DNA from: Kiritimatiellia bacterium
GTDB lineage: Bacteria > Verrucomicrobiota > Kiritimatiellia > UBA8416 > YA12-FULL-48-11
Assembly: GCA_028716365.1 (NCBI GenBank)
Contig: JAQUPZ010000001.1
Span: 1,089,393 to 1,153,392, forward strand
Length of the DNA stretch: 64,000 nt
Direction of reading: 5' to 3'
The notes under the pieces are model-generated. The model was not told where the DNA came from and ran no database searches. It saw nothing but the letters and a program-made list of their open reading frames with translations. The position numbers were made by a program, and so were the translations under genes. This document shows positions 9,218 through 18,549 of the stretch, piece by piece. Numbering within the stretch: position 1 is the stretch's first letter; each line of letters opens with the position of its first letter.

Positions 9218-9788
9218 ACGAAACGATTCAATAAACCGTGCAGCAGGTGTTCTTCGTGGCGGTTCTCTTGTTATCGTGCCAACTGATACGGTCTATGGTG
9301 TTGCAGCTGATGCTCGGATAAAAGATGCAGAAGAGAAGATATACAGGGCGAAGGGCCGTGAACGTGGCAAACCAATTCCGATACTGGCGGCTGATATAGG
9401 TCAGGTTGAAAAATACGGTGTGGAATTTGATCGTATTGAACGAAAACTGGCTGAGAAATTCTGGCCGGGCGCCTTGACCCTGGTTCTAATGACAAGTGCA
9501 GGGACAGAAGGGTTCAGGGTGCCTGATTATGATGTGGCATTGGAATTGTTAAGGGCGGCGGGAGGGGTGCTGCGTGTTACCAGCGCCAATGTGAGCGGTG
9601 AACCGCCTGCGCTTACTGCGGACGAGGCCATCAATGTAATTGGCGGTTCGGTTGAACTTGTTCTTGATGCCGGAAGAGTTCCCGGAGGGATTCCGAGCAC
9701 AGTTGCAAAAGTGGAAAATGGCAGGGTCATTGTTTTAAGGGAAGGCGCGATCAGCGCTGATGAATTAACGGCATGTATTAAGCAATAA
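9168..9788 (+). CDS. L-threonylcarbamoyladenylate synthase (Sua5/YciO/YrdC)
   Basis: The product makes threonylcarbamoyl-AMP from Thr, bicarbonate and ATP, the first step of the t6A37 tRNA modification. The 206-residue protein is the short, TsaC-like form without the Sua5 C-terminal domain. It shows VIVPTDTVYGVAADA, the KGRERGKPIPIL substrate loop, FWPGALTLVL, TSANVSGEPP and the closing PSTVAKVENG. The ATG at 9168 overlaps the preceding gene by 50 bp and lacks a strong ribosome-binding site, but the typical N-terminal helix (INRAAGVLRGG) needs this start. It is followed closely by a low-Mr phosphatase and rpiB-glyA. Confidence 0.93.
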   Translation: MGTKQPLILQVRQRSAERNDSINRAAGVLRGGSLVIVPTDTVYGVAADARIKDAEEKIYRAKGRERGKPIPILAADIGQVEKYGVEFDRIERKLAEKFWPGALTLVLMTSAGTEGFRVPDYDVALELLRAAGGVLRVTSANVSGEPPALTADEAINVIGGSVELVLDAGRVPGGIPSTVAKVENGRVIVLREGAISADELTACIKQ

Positions 9789-9828
9789 TTTTTTTGTTTA
9801 AAAGGTTCTAAGAAACCACAGGTCTTTA

Positions 9829-10296
9829 ATGTCTAAGAAACAAATACTGTTTTTGTGTACCGGCAATATTTGCCGCAGTCCCATGGCGGAATATCTTTTA
9901 CATGACAGGCTCGGCCCCAACTCCAAATGGGAAGTACTGTCAGCAGGCCTGTCGGCAGGTAGAGGAATGCCTGCAAGCAGGGCGGCAGTGGAGGTGCTCA
10001 GAGAACGGGGAATCGACATGAGTCCTCATTCCAGTCAGCCGGTAAGCAGGGAATTGGTTGACGCAGCTTCACTTATTGTGGTAATGACGGCTTCTCATTT
10101 TGCTCAGTTGCGGACAATTTATCCGTCCGTTACGGAGAAATTGTTTCTCCTTAAGTCGTTTGATCCCAACAGGCGGGGTGGAGATGTCGAGGATCCAATT
10201 GGTGCATCGGTTGAGATTTACCGCGGGATCCGCGATGAAATAGAGGGGGCTTTGCCTGAATTGATTGTATTTATGAAGAGTCTTGAATCAGAATGA
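9829..10296 (+). CDS. Low-molecular-weight protein phosphatase (YwlE/Wzb type)
   Basis: A 155-residue cytosolic phosphatase of the low-Mr PTP fold. The P-loop CTGNICRS (CX5R) lies near the N-terminus and the general-acid loop appears as DVEDPIGAS. In the protein-arginine phosphatase YwlE of Bacillus the P-loop reads CTGNTCRS, and its Thr favours phosphoarginine; here the position is Ile, as in tyrosine phosphatases, so a phosphotyrosine-like substrate is the better guess. The gene sits in the same place as ywlE, between sua5 and rpiB. Its stop lies 10 bp before the rpiB-glyA start. Confidence 0.92.
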   Translation: MSKKQILFLCTGNICRSPMAEYLLHDRLGPNSKWEVLSAGLSAGRGMPASRAAVEVLRERGIDMSPHSSQPVSRELVDAASLIVVMTASHFAQLRTIYPSVTEKLFLLKSFDPNRRGGDVEDPIGASVEIYRGIRDEIEGALPELIVFMKSLESE

Positions 10297-10306
10297 AAGG
10301 TATACA

Positions 10307-11989
10307 ATGAAGATAGTACTTGGAGCTGATCATGGCGGTTTTGAAATAAAAGAAATGATCAAGACATGGCTGGGTAAGTTTGATGTTGAGATTGAAGATT
10401 TGGGATGTAACAGCAAGGATTCGGTTGATTATCCTGACTATGCCCGGGAAGTTGCGTTGCGAGTATCAAACGGAACGGCAGATCAGGGCATCTTGGTTTG
10501 TACAACCGGAAATGGTATGGCGATGATGGCCAACAAATTCCCGCGTGTTCGTGCAGCGGTGTGTTTCTCGGCTGAAATGGCGGCAATGACTCGTGCCCAT
10601 AACCATGCCAACATACTTGTCCTCGGCGGCGAATACGTTACTCCCAAAATCGCGGAGGAAGTGCTTGAAGCATGGATGACTTGTGATGTCAGCAACGAGC
10701 AGAGGCATGTGCGGCGTATCGGTAAAATCGATGATTACTCGATCGATGCCTGGGAATCTGATGGTGTTTTTGAAGAGGACCCCGAAATCTGGGCAGCAAT
10801 TCGCGATGAAATCAACCGTCAGGATGTAACCATCAACCTTATTGCTTCGGAGAATTACGCCAGCCGCGCAGTAAGGGAGGCGCAGGGGTCCGTGATGACC
10901 AACAAATACGCTGAGGGTTATCCAGGCAAACGATGGTACAGTGGCTGTGACTATGTTGACGTTGCCGAATGCCTCGCAATAGAACGCGCGAAAAAACTCT
11001 TCGGTGCAGAATATGCAAACGTTCAGCCGCACTGCGGCAGTTCAGCCAACATGGCTGTTTACTTTTCTGTTCTGAAGCCGGGAGACACGATTCTTGCGAT
11101 GAGCCTTGCGCATGGCGGACATCTTACGCATGGCAGCAGCGTAAATTTTTCAGGAAAACTTTTTAATATCGTTTCGTACGGTGTTAATCAGAAAACGGAA
11201 GTAATAGATTATGATGAAGTGGAAAAGCTGGCCCGGGAAAAGAAGCCCAAGCTGATTGTTGTAGGGGCGAGTGCGTATCCAAGAGTGATAGATTTTGAAA
11301 GGTTCCGTAAGATTGCCGACAGTGTCGGGGCAATGGTCATGGTCGATATGGCGCATATTGCCGGATTGATAGCGGCTGGAAGTCATCCGAGCCCGGTACC
11401 TTATGCGGAATTCGTAACCACAACGACGCATAAGACCCTGCGTGGACCGCGCAGTGGATTGGTTCTGTGCCGTGCCCAATTCGGTGCAGATCTTGATAAA
11501 ACGGTTTTCCCCGGATTACAGGGGGGGCCGCTCATGCATACGGTTGCATCGAAGGCAGTATGCTTCTACGAGGCGTTGAAACCGGAATTCAAACAATATG
11601 GCCAGCAGATTGTGCGTAATGCCAAAGCAATGGCCGACGTATTCCTGAGTGATGGAATGCGACTGGTTTCCGGTGGCACAGACAATCATTTGATGCTTGT
11701 TGATGTCACCCATATCGGATTGACAGGCAAAACTGCGGCATTGGCGCTCGATCATGCCGGAATAATTGTAAATAAGAATGCGATTCCATTCGATAAGAAC
11801 AGTCCGTTTGTAACTTCAGGTATTCGTATTGGTACGCCTGCGGTCACAACCCGTGGCATGAAAGAACCGGAAATGGCAGCAATTGCCGGAATGATTGTTG
11901 GCGTATTGCGCAACATCAATGACGAATCGCTTATCAAGAAAACGCGTGAAAAGGTGGGTGAACTTACCTCCCGTTTCCCAGTGCCGTAA
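10307..11989 (+). CDS. rpiB-glyA: Fused ribose-5-phosphate isomerase B / serine hydroxymethyltransferase
   Basis: One uninterrupted 560-residue frame joins two enzymes. Residues 1 to about 150 are RpiB (GADHGGF near the start, Cys65 in [22 protein letters not shown]), interconverting ribose 5-phosphate and ribulose 5-phosphate. Residues from about 155 are Gly[35 protein letters not shown] and the PLP lysine Lys376 in THKTLRGPR, converting serine and tetrahydrofolate to glycine and methylene-tetrahydrofolate. The SHMT part is complete. AAAGG lies 6 bases before the ATG. Gene order sua5-phosphatase-rpiB-glyA resembles Bacillus ywlC-ywlE-ywlF-glyA. The product could supply glycine and one-carbon units to the nearby pur genes. 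Confidence 0.96.
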   Translation: MKIVLGADHGGFEIKEMIKTWLGKFDVEIEDLGCNSKDSVDYPDYAREVALRVSNGTADQGILVCTTGNGMAMMANKFPRVRAAVCFSAEMAAMTRAHNHANILVLGGEYVTPKIAEEVLEAWMTCDVSNEQRHVRRIGKIDDYSIDAWESDGVFEEDPEIWAAIRDEINRQDVTINLIASENYASRAVREAQGSVMTNKYAEGYPGKRWYSGCDYVDVAECLAIERAKKLFGAEYANVQPHCGSSANMAVYFSVLKPGDTILAMSLAHGGHLTHGSSVNFSGKLFNIVSYGVNQKTEVIDYDEVEKLAREKKPKLIVVGASAYPRVIDFERFRKIADSVGAMVMVDMAHIAGLIAAGSHPSPVPYAEFVTTTTHKTLRGPRSGLVLCRAQFGADLDKTVFPGLQGGPLMHTVASKAVCFYEALKPEFKQYGQQIVRNAKAMADVFLSDGMRLVSGGTDNHLMLVDVTHIGLTGKTAALALDHAGIIVNKNAIPFDKNSPFVTSGIRIGTPAVTTRGMKEPEMAAIAGMIVGVLRNINDESLIKKTREKVGELTSRFPVP

Positions 11990-12062
11990 TGCTGGTACCG
12001 GGTGATTTTCAGTTTGAAAATACGATTTTAATCCGGTTGTCGAAGAACAGGAATGCGAAATA

Positions 12063-12106
12063 AAAAGGCAGTTGGCTGTATTTTGCGGCCAACTGCCTTT
12101 TGTATT
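12063..12106. terminator. Bidirectional intrinsic terminator
   Basis: A perfect 14-bp stem (AAAAGGCAGTTGGC at 12063-12076 with its complement at 12088-12101) closes an 11-base loop. It is flanked by A-runs on the left and T-rich sequence on the right, so it can act on both strands. It lies between the converging rpiB-glyA and phosphofructokinase stops. Confidence 0.9.
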
Positions 12107-12116
12107 AACGATATAG

Positions 12117-13325
12117 TTACTTCTTGTTTACTTTTTTACCGGCGAATTTGCCGATTACCGGGAGTTCTCCAACAATTGGTTTTGCATAATCAATGAATGC
12201 CTTTGTCACGTCGTTGGCTTCGCTGTTGATGAATTCGTCAGGCATGTGTTTGGTTTCTTTAGCCACTGCACTTAAAGGTACCGCTTCGAAGTACACCTGG
12301 TACTTCTTGCCCGGTTTACGTTTGATTGCAATTGAACCGCTTGGAATTTTAAGGGACTGCTTTACTGCCGTGGCTCCGACAAGTGCCGCTTCCTTCGAAT
12401 CAGTTGCAGAAATGATTGCGGGAAAACATCTCTGCAGATATCCGAATGTATCGGCACGCACACGCTTGATTTCTGTTTTGGCCTTGATTTCAGCCGCAAG
12501 CAGATCGCCCAAAGCGCCTGTTCCGCTGAGTTGAACATTACCATGGGAGTCAACTTCTTTGCTGAATTTCGCTGCGATTGCCTGACCATTTTCATCTGAA
12601 ATACCCTCTGAAACCGCAATTACGCAACGACCGTATTTCTCGTTAACTTTCTTAACATCAGCAACAAATTTTTCCATGTTGAATGGCCGTTCCGGCAGGT
12701 AAATAAGATGCGGACCATCGTCAGGATAGACGCGTGCCAGGGCTGAGGCCGCCGTAAGAAAACCGGCATGGCGTCCCATAACCACATCTATTTTAACGCC
12801 GGGCAGGGCGCGGTTATCCAGGTTGTCGCCCATAAGTGCCATTGCCACAAATTTTGCGGCGCTACCGAAACCGGGTGTATGGTCGTTTTCCCTGAGATCG
12901 TTGTCGATTGTCTTTGCGATGTGGAAGCAACGGAGTTCGAAATTGGATTTCTTGGCTTCTTCGCTGATTATGTGAACAGTCTCTGCTGAATCGTTGCCAC
13001 CGATATAGAAGAAATAATGGATTTCATATTTTTTCAGTACGGTAAATATTTTAACACAATCTTCGGGTGAAGGTTTTTTCCTCACACTGCCGAGCGCCGA
13101 GGAGGGCGTATTGGCAACAGCTTTCAGTGTGGCGGCAGATTCCTTCCTCATGTCGATGAAGTCTTCGCCGAGAATTCCCTTGATTCCATGCATGGCGCCA
13201 TAAATGTTTTTAATTTCTTTATGTTTTTTTGCCTCCATGATGGCGCCGACAAGACTCTGGTTAATGACGGGTGAAGGTCCACCGCTTTGTGCTATCAGCA
13301 TATTTCCGGCAACTGTCTGTTTCAT
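12117..13325 (-). CDS. 6-phosphofructokinase, probably pyrophosphate-dependent
   Basis: The 402-residue enzyme phosphorylates fructose 6-phosphate in glycolysis. It has QSGGPSPVIN at the phosphoryl-donor site, IGGNDSAE in place of the GGDGS of ATP-dependent PFK, AKTIDNDL with the catalytic Asp, and MGRHAGFL. The bulky Asp in GGNDS and the Lys before TIDND are the features associated with pyrophosphate use in this superfamily; a reversible PPi-PFK is therefore predicted. AAGGAG precedes the ATG at 13325; an upstream ATG at 13346 is less well placed. It is alone on the minus strand, ended by the shared terminator. Confidence 0.9.
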   Translation of the reverse strand: MKQTVAGNMLIAQSGGPSPVINQSLVGAIMEAKKHKEIKNIYGAMHGIKGILGEDFIDMRKESAATLKAVANTPSSALGSVRKKPSPEDCVKIFTVLKKYEIHYFFYIGGNDSAETVHIISEEAKKSNFELRCFHIAKTIDNDLRENDHTPGFGSAAKFVAMALMGDNLDNRALPGVKIDVVMGRHAGFLTAASALARVYPDDGPHLIYLPERPFNMEKFVADVKKVNEKYGRCVIAVSEGISDENGQAIAAKFSKEVDSHGNVQLSGTGALGDLLAAEIKAKTEIKRVRADTFGYLQRCFPAIISATDSKEAALVGATAVKQSLKIPSGSIAIKRKPGKKYQVYFEAVPLSAVAKETKHMPDEFINSEANDVTKAFIDYAKPIVGELPVIGKFAGKKVNKK

Positions 13326-13480
13326 TGGTTCTCCTTGTTTGTTCAAAAAATAAAAACGGCGTAATGTGCCATTGTTGGGGTTTGCGGATCAAGCCCAAAT
13401 ATGTTAAGCCATAAACAATGTCAAATGGTTCTTAAATACAGAATTCAGTAATCAACGTCGAAAACAGGGATATGAAGTAA

Positions 13481-13882
13481 ATGGGCAGGAAATCCTATAA
13501 TAAAGGGCGATGGCAGGTGGAAAGAGAACGTTTCAGGATAGAAAACCACAGGCCGCCTGAAGGTATCGCCGATCCTTTAAGGATTTCTGATGCCATGGCT
13601 GGAGTTATGAAGAAACTCGGCCTTGAGGATACACACTGGCTGACGGTTCTTGAGGATGAGTGGCAGAAGATAGCCGGGGAGGCGGTTGCAAAACACACAC
13701 GACCTGGCCGAATGGAAAAAAAGCGACTTACTGTGTTTGTGGACAGTTCTGTATGGTTAAATGAACTTCTCAGATATGGTCGCCGGCAAATGCTTTTGAA
13801 TCTGCAAAATCGTTTTGGCAAGGGCAAAATAACTTCTGTCAGCCTTGTTCTGGATCCTGATGACAGGTCTGAAAGAAAATGA
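13481..13882 (+). CDS. DUF721 (DciA-like) protein
   Basis: A 133-residue basic protein whose central part (WQKIAGEAVAKHTRP, followed by LTVFVDSSVWLNEL and LLNLQNRFG) fits the DUF721/DciA family. DciA is the ancestral loader of the replicative helicase DnaB in many bacteria, so a role in replication initiation is likely but not shown here. The charged N-terminal 30 residues are specific to this protein. It converges with the kinase gene, leaving a 7-bp gap, and has no obvious operon partner. Confidence 0.75.
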   Translation: MGRKSYNKGRWQVERERFRIENHRPPEGIADPLRISDAMAGVMKKLGLEDTHWLTVLEDEWQKIAGEAVAKHTRPGRMEKKRLTVFVDSSVWLNELLRYGRRQMLLNLQNRFGKGKITSVSLVLDPDDRSERK

Positions 13883-13889
13883 ATTTCCC

Positions 13890-16583
13890 TTATTCGTCAA
13901 AAGTCAGCAGTCTTGTAACATCGTCCTTCATGCTTACTGAGAAATTGACTGCCTGTTCTGCGTATTTTTTGGCCTCCACAACTCCACCCAGTTCGTAGCA
14001 GAGAATAGCCGCGGCAAGGGCATTCTCCGCTTTAACTTTATATTGAACACCTTTGTCGGCGAGACAATGATTTATGATTCTCAGGAGTTGTACACCATTG
14101 ACTTCGGACCACGACACGGTTTTCCCGCGTATCTTGATACCGGTCATATCAGCCCCAAGGATGTCCTGGCTTGGACTAAGCCAGCCCCACTGGAATATCC
14201 CTACCTTGAGCCGTTCAACGAGGAAGAGTTTCAACTTCTGAAGATAGGTGTATCGGTCGACGAGTATTCTGATTGCAGTTTTTCCTTCATCGGTCTGGAA
14301 TGTGGCAGCTTGTGATGCCACGGAATCCAGCGCACCTTTAAAATCATACAGTTTCAGCATGGGCACGCAATTCTTCCTTGCTGTTTCTACAAGTTTTTTT
14401 TCGTTTTCGATCAGGGCTTTCAGTTCGTCAGCCTTACGCTTTGCCGCTTCCGCCTCGGCCATTTTCTTTGCTTCCTCCTCTTGGGCTTTCTTTCTTGCCT
14501 GGACTTCCTCTTCGAATGTCATGCGAATAGATTCTATTTGTTTTGTTGTCTTTTCGCACTCGGTGAACAGTTCTTTTGTTTCGGATTCTATTGCTTTTAT
14601 GGATTCCAGCTGTGTTGCGAGTTCTTTGTTTTTTAAACCGGCGGCAAAAGATGTTCGCGCTTTGAATGCATCAGTTTTTAAGATTTCAGAAGCCTCTTCT
14701 ATTGATTTTGCAGAATCTGCTTTTTCGATAAGTTTGGTTGCGATCTCCAATGTCTTTCTGGCAAGTGTTTTGATTTCAGGTTCATTTTCGGGGATGACCG
14801 GTGCTACGACGGCTGGTGGTAGGGCGACAGCAGGTGGCGGAGCGACCGGTGTTGGGGCTGCCGCAGGCTTGTTTGCATCTTTTGCCTGGTTGCGCATCTG
14901 ATCCAGTTCCTCCCTTGTCGCTTCACCTGGAGGACCATCACCTTCCTTTTTAACTTTGGCCTTTGCAGGCTTAGTTTTTTTGGCAGGAGCATTTGTTGCA
15001 ACTGGTTCTACTATGACTGGCGGAACGGCATTTGATGAAGTTGCATCTTGTACGGCATTTGAGGCATTTACAACAGGTTCTATTGGCTGTGGTTTTGGCG
15101 CCTGCTTGGAAAAGATGTCGCCCGTAACAACAAACACGGCGTTGGTGACTTTATCCATGCAGGAGTCTGCCGCCATGTTCATCTTGCAGATATTTGTTAC
15201 AGCAAGCTGAATCATGGTGAATTTCTGTTCAGCTATTGTTTTTTCTTTGTTAAGGTTCAGCTGTTCAATTTTGTATTCCCTTGCCTGCTCTTTCTTGTGT
15301 TTTGAATGTAAGATAATTCCACTTATACCCCAGATTACCAATCCGATAACTGCAAGCCAGTAAACCCATTTAGGAATCTTTATGTTTAATTTTTCTCTTT
15401 TCGTTGAAGAAAGTTTTTGAAGAAAGCTTTGTTTGTATGTGTCAATTGGAGAATCTGGTTCTTCTTTGCCACCGCCAGCAGTAACATATATTTTTGCCGG
15501 TTTGTGGACTCCTGATTCATCTGTTTTCTTTACTTCGCCGGTTTTTGCGTTGATGGTAATCGGAGAGGTGCGATGTTTGGATACAATCAGAGTTTGTTGT
15601 TTCTTCACGGAAAAAGCGCCGGTTTTGACAGGGCCAAGGGTCTGTACGGCTTTCCGGAGATCTCCAAGCAGTGAGGCATAGTTGGGATAACGTTTGACGG
15701 GCTGGCGTTGCAGCATTCTCATTACGATACTTTCAACGAACCGGTCAATCTTTGGACGGAGTATGCTTAGTCCGACAGGGTCCCGTTCCAGCCTGGCCTT
15801 CACGACATCAATAGGGGTTGTTCCTTCAAAAGGAGGCTTACCGGTAAGTGCATGATAAAGTGTGGCGCCAAGACTGTAAATATCGGACCGGGCATCAGCA
15901 GGCTGGCGCCTGATTTTCTCCGGAGCGATATAATATGGTGTGCCCCAGACGCCTTCTCCAGCTGCCTGGTGGGCAAATGTTGCGAGACCGAAATCCACCA
16001 GTTTCGCCTGTCCTTTTTCATCTAGTAGAATGTTTTCCGGCTTTATGTCGCCGTGAATCAGGCCGATTTCATCTGCTGCCTTGAGCGCATCGGCAACATC
16101 CACGGAAATTTTCATGACAAGCGCCTGATCAACCTGCGTTCCACCTTCCATCATTTTATCTAATCGTTGGCCGCTAACCAGTTCCATGACAATATACGGC
16201 TGACCTTTTTCCTTGCCGAAGGCATATATCTGTACAATGTTTGGATGGTTTAGTTTGGCTACAGCCTGGGCTTCCCGTTTGAATGTTTCTACGAATTCAT
16301 GATTATCACCCAGTGATTGGAGCATGACCTTGATTGCAACATGGCGGCCAAGCGCGGTATCCTCGGCATAATAAACGCCGCCCATACCACCCTTGCCTAT
16401 AAGGTGCAGAAGAAGAAATTGACCAAGCTTTGCAGGTACATTCTCGACAGACCCGCAGTCAGGACATTCCACTCCGAGAAAAGGTTCAAGATCGGCAACA
16501 TCTATTTTGCAGCCACACTTGCCGCAGGTTGCTTCCGAAACCCTGTCAGTTAATATGCCTATATCTTTACTTTCCGGATCCAT
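13890..16583 (-). CDS. Membrane Ser/Thr protein kinase with N-terminal zinc ribbon
   Basis: An 897-residue Hanks-type kinase. Residues about 20-45 hold two Cys pairs (CGKC, CPDC) that look like a zinc ribbon. The kinase domain (about 55-320) has GKGGMGGVY, VAIKV, the catalytic loop HGDIKPEN, DFG and APE; HGD in place of HRD makes it a non-RD kinase that need not be activated on its loop. One membrane helix (about 405-425, VYWLAVIGLVIWGI) is followed by Pro/Ala-rich linkers and a long charged coiled-coil-like region, predicted periplasmic. It may phosphorylate FHA proteins such as the activator at 837-2207. It diverges from lgt. Confidence 0.93.
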   Translation of the reverse strand: MDPESKDIGILTDRVSEATCGKCGCKIDVADLEPFLGVECPDCGSVENVPAKLGQFLLLHLIGKGGMGGVYYAEDTALGRHVAIKVMLQSLGDNHEFVETFKREAQAVAKLNHPNIVQIYAFGKEKGQPYIVMELVSGQRLDKMMEGGTQVDQALVMKISVDVADALKAADEIGLIHGDIKPENILLDEKGQAKLVDFGLATFAHQAAGEGVWGTPYYIAPEKIRRQPADARSDIYSLGATLYHALTGKPPFEGTTPIDVVKARLERDPVGLSILRPKIDRFVESIVMRMLQRQPVKRYPNYASLLGDLRKAVQTLGPVKTGAFSVKKQQTLIVSKHRTSPITINAKTGEVKKTDESGVHKPAKIYVTAGGGKEEPDSPIDTYKQSFLQKLSSTKREKLNIKIPKWVYWLAVIGLVIWGISGIILHSKHKKEQAREYKIEQLNLNKEKTIAEQKFTMIQLAVTNICKMNMAADSCMDKVTNAVFVVTGDIFSKQAPKPQPIEPVVNASNAVQDATSSNAVPPVIVEPVATNAPAKKTKPAKAKVKKEGDGPPGEATREELDQMRNQAKDANKPAAAPTPVAPPPAVALPPAVVAPVIPENEPEIKTLARKTLEIATKLIEKADSAKSIEEASEILKTDAFKARTSFAAGLKNKELATQLESIKAIESETKELFTECEKTTKQIESIRMTFEEEVQARKKAQEEEAKKMAEAEAAKRKADELKALIENEKKLVETARKNCVPMLKLYDFKGALDSVASQAATFQTDEGKTAIRILVDRYTYLQKLKLFLVERLKVGIFQWGWLSPSQDILGADMTGIKIRGKTVSWSEVNGVQLLRIINHCLADKGVQYKVKAENALAAAILCYELGGVVEAKKYAEQAVNFSVSMKDDVTRLLTFDE

Positions 16584-16708
16584 TCCCTCAAACCTTTAAA
16601 ATTAACACATTTTCAATGAATAAATGATCATAGAACGCGAGTTTCGAGCTGTCCATATCTATTTTTTCATCTATATTACTTCAAATTAGAAAAGGGGAAA
16701 AGCGTTAT

Positions 16709-17527
16709 ATGCATTCAGTATGTTTCAAAATTGGGGAGTTTCCCATACATTGGTTTGGAGTTATGATGGCCCTGGGTTTCCTTTCTGCCCTGGCCAGTTG
16801 GACTTTACTGGGGAAGAAAGAGGGACGGGACTTCAATTATTGTTCCGATATGCTGTTCTGGATCATGGTTGCCGGTATAATCGGAGCGCGCGCAGCATAT
16901 GTTATTTCGGATTTCAGGACATTCATGGAACGACCGGTTACTATTCTATATGTACATCGCGGGGGTCTCATTTATTACGGCGGTTTTATTGGCGCTGGCC
17001 TTGCATTGTATTTTTTCTCAAAGTTTCGCCGTGAGAAATTTATGTCGGTTGTTGATTTTGTCATGACATCAGTACCGCTTGGGCATGTATTTGGACGCAT
17101 AGGATGTTTCATGAACGGATGCTGTTACGGCAGTGAATACAGTGGCCTGTTATCTGTGACTTATCCCCGGGCCAGTCTTCCATGGGATAACCAGTTATAT
17201 GCCGGGAAGATTGCTGCTGATGCAAAATGCAGCCTGGCTGTTTATCCGGTACAGCTTTATGAGGCGTTGTTCAATCTCTTGTTGTATTTCCTGCTGGTAT
17301 GGGCATACCGTAACAGGAAAGTCGATGGACGTATCACTGCCCTGTATCTTATCACATATCCTGTCGGACGTTTCCTGCTGGAGTTTTACAGGGGCGACGA
17401 GAGGATGCGATGGTGCATGGGACTTTCTGTCGCCCAGATCATCAGTATTGGCCTGTTTGCTTTGGGGCTTGCGATCTGGTTCCTGTCGCGCCGCGAAAAA
17501 GATTCGGTTCCCGCAAACCGGAGTTAA
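16709..17527 (+). CDS. lgt: Prolipoprotein diacylglyceryl transferase
   Basis: Lgt transfers diacylglycerol from phosphatidylglycerol to the lipobox Cys of prolipoproteins in the inner membrane. The 272-residue polytopic protein shows the family motifs IHWFGVMMALGF, HRGGLIYYGGFIGAG, GRIGCFMNGCCYG and GRFLLEFYRGDER. Several lipobox proteins are encoded in this window (8228, 28192, 30835), which fits. It is 6 bp upstream of the pseudouridine synthase gene and probably co-transcribed. Confidence 0.96.
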   Translation: MHSVCFKIGEFPIHWFGVMMALGFLSALASWTLLGKKEGRDFNYCSDMLFWIMVAGIIGARAAYVISDFRTFMERPVTILYVHRGGLIYYGGFIGAGLALYFFSKFRREKFMSVVDFVMTSVPLGHVFGRIGCFMNGCCYGSEYSGLLSVTYPRASLPWDNQLYAGKIAADAKCSLAVYPVQLYEALFNLLLYFLLVWAYRNRKVDGRITALYLITYPVGRFLLEFYRGDERMRWCMGLSVAQIISIGLFALGLAIWFLSRREKDSVPANRS

Positions 17528-17533
17528 ATCACC

Positions 17534-18481
17534 ATGGTTGCAATCCAGGAAACGCAGAAGATTACATTTACAGTTGGCCCCGGAGAAAGAGGGCAGCGAC
17601 TCGATGTATGGCTTGGAACAAAGCTTCCCGAAATGTCGCGTTCCAGGATACAGGCTTTGATAAAGTCCGGTTTTGTCACGCTGAACGGACGGTCAAGCGT
17701 CAAGATGCATGCCAGGGTTGCGAAAGCCATGTGCGTGGAGGTTACTATTCCTCCTGTAGCCCCTGTCGAAGTTACCGGTGAAAACATTCCGCTGGATGTT
17801 GTTTATGAGGACAGCGATATAATTGTTGTCAACAAACCTGCTGGTCTGGTGGTTCATCCGGCTGCAGGACATCCGTCGGGAACACTTGTAAATGCATTGC
17901 TTTATCATTGTTCTGATCTTGCCGGGGTTGGAGGGGAAATGAGGCCTGGGATTGTACATCGGCTGGACAAGGACACGAGCGGAGTTATGGTTGCAGTAAA
18001 AAATGAGCGTGCCATGAATATTCTGGCGCGTCAGTTTAAGAATAACAGGGTGGGGAAGGAATACGTTGCTGTTGTGCATGGTATTCCGGATCCCCGTTCC
18101 GGTAGAATTGAAACGCTCATAGGGCGAAGTGGAAGTGACCGTAAAAAAATGTCGGTTGCTCCGGTGTCCAAAGGCAGGGTTGCCATAACCAATTATGAAG
18201 TCGTCGAGGAATTTGGCGATTTCTGTCTGGTTCGATTGAAGATTGAAACCGGTCGTACTCACCAGATAAGGGTTCATATGGCGCATATAGGGCATCCTGT
18301 TGCCGGTGACGGACAGTATGGTGGACGTAAAACTCTGAAACATGATGAATTGCATCCCGCAAGGCAGATGCTTCATGCCGCCGTTTTGTCGTTTAATCAT
18401 CCAGGGACAAACAAACGTGTTACATTCAAAGCGCCAATTCCGGACGAAATAAAGGAATTTATCACAAGGCTTCGGCATTGA
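17534..18481 (+). CDS. RluD-family pseudouridine synthase
   Basis: A 315-residue RluA/RluD-type enzyme that isomerises uridine in RNA, most probably 23S rRNA. It starts with an S4 RNA-binding domain (about residues 10-75, RLDVWLG to FVTLNGR), then the catalytic domain with IIVVNKPAGLVVHP, the catalytic Asp in HRLDKDTSGVMV, and GRTHQIRVHMAHIGHP. Length and layout match RluD better than RluC, but the target uridines cannot be named from sequence. It follows lgt closely. Confidence 0.94.
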   Translation: MVAIQETQKITFTVGPGERGQRLDVWLGTKLPEMSRSRIQALIKSGFVTLNGRSSVKMHARVAKAMCVEVTIPPVAPVEVTGENIPLDVVYEDSDIIVVNKPAGLVVHPAAGHPSGTLVNALLYHCSDLAGVGGEMRPGIVHRLDKDTSGVMVAVKNERAMNILARQFKNNRVGKEYVAVVHGIPDPRSGRIETLIGRSGSDRKKMSVAPVSKGRVAITNYEVVEEFGDFCLVRLKIETGRTHQIRVHMAHIGHPVAGDGQYGGRKTLKHDELHPARQMLHAAVLSFNHPGTNKRVTFKAPIPDEIKEFITRLRH

Positions 18482-18493
18482 CCCCAAGGACTC

Positions 18494-18523
18494 TTGACAA
18501 AATGTCGGGCATTACGGAGAATC
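18494..18523 (+). promoter_or_regulatory. Candidate sigma-70 promoter for the psd operon
   Basis: TTGACA at 18494-18499 is a perfect -35 box. An imperfect -10 (GAGAAT, 18518-18523) follows at an 18-base spacing, 26 bases before the psd ATG. The -10 match is only 4 of 6, so this is a suggestion. Confidence 0.35.
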
Positions 18524-18549
18524 AATAAGTTTTTTAGAGGATAAAAGAA

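Noticed and set aside
14248..14901. 217-residue ORF antisense to the kinase gene
   Set aside because: Low-complexity Ser/Ala/Phe composition produced by the complement of the Lys/Glu/Ala-rich coiled coil; a shadow frame.
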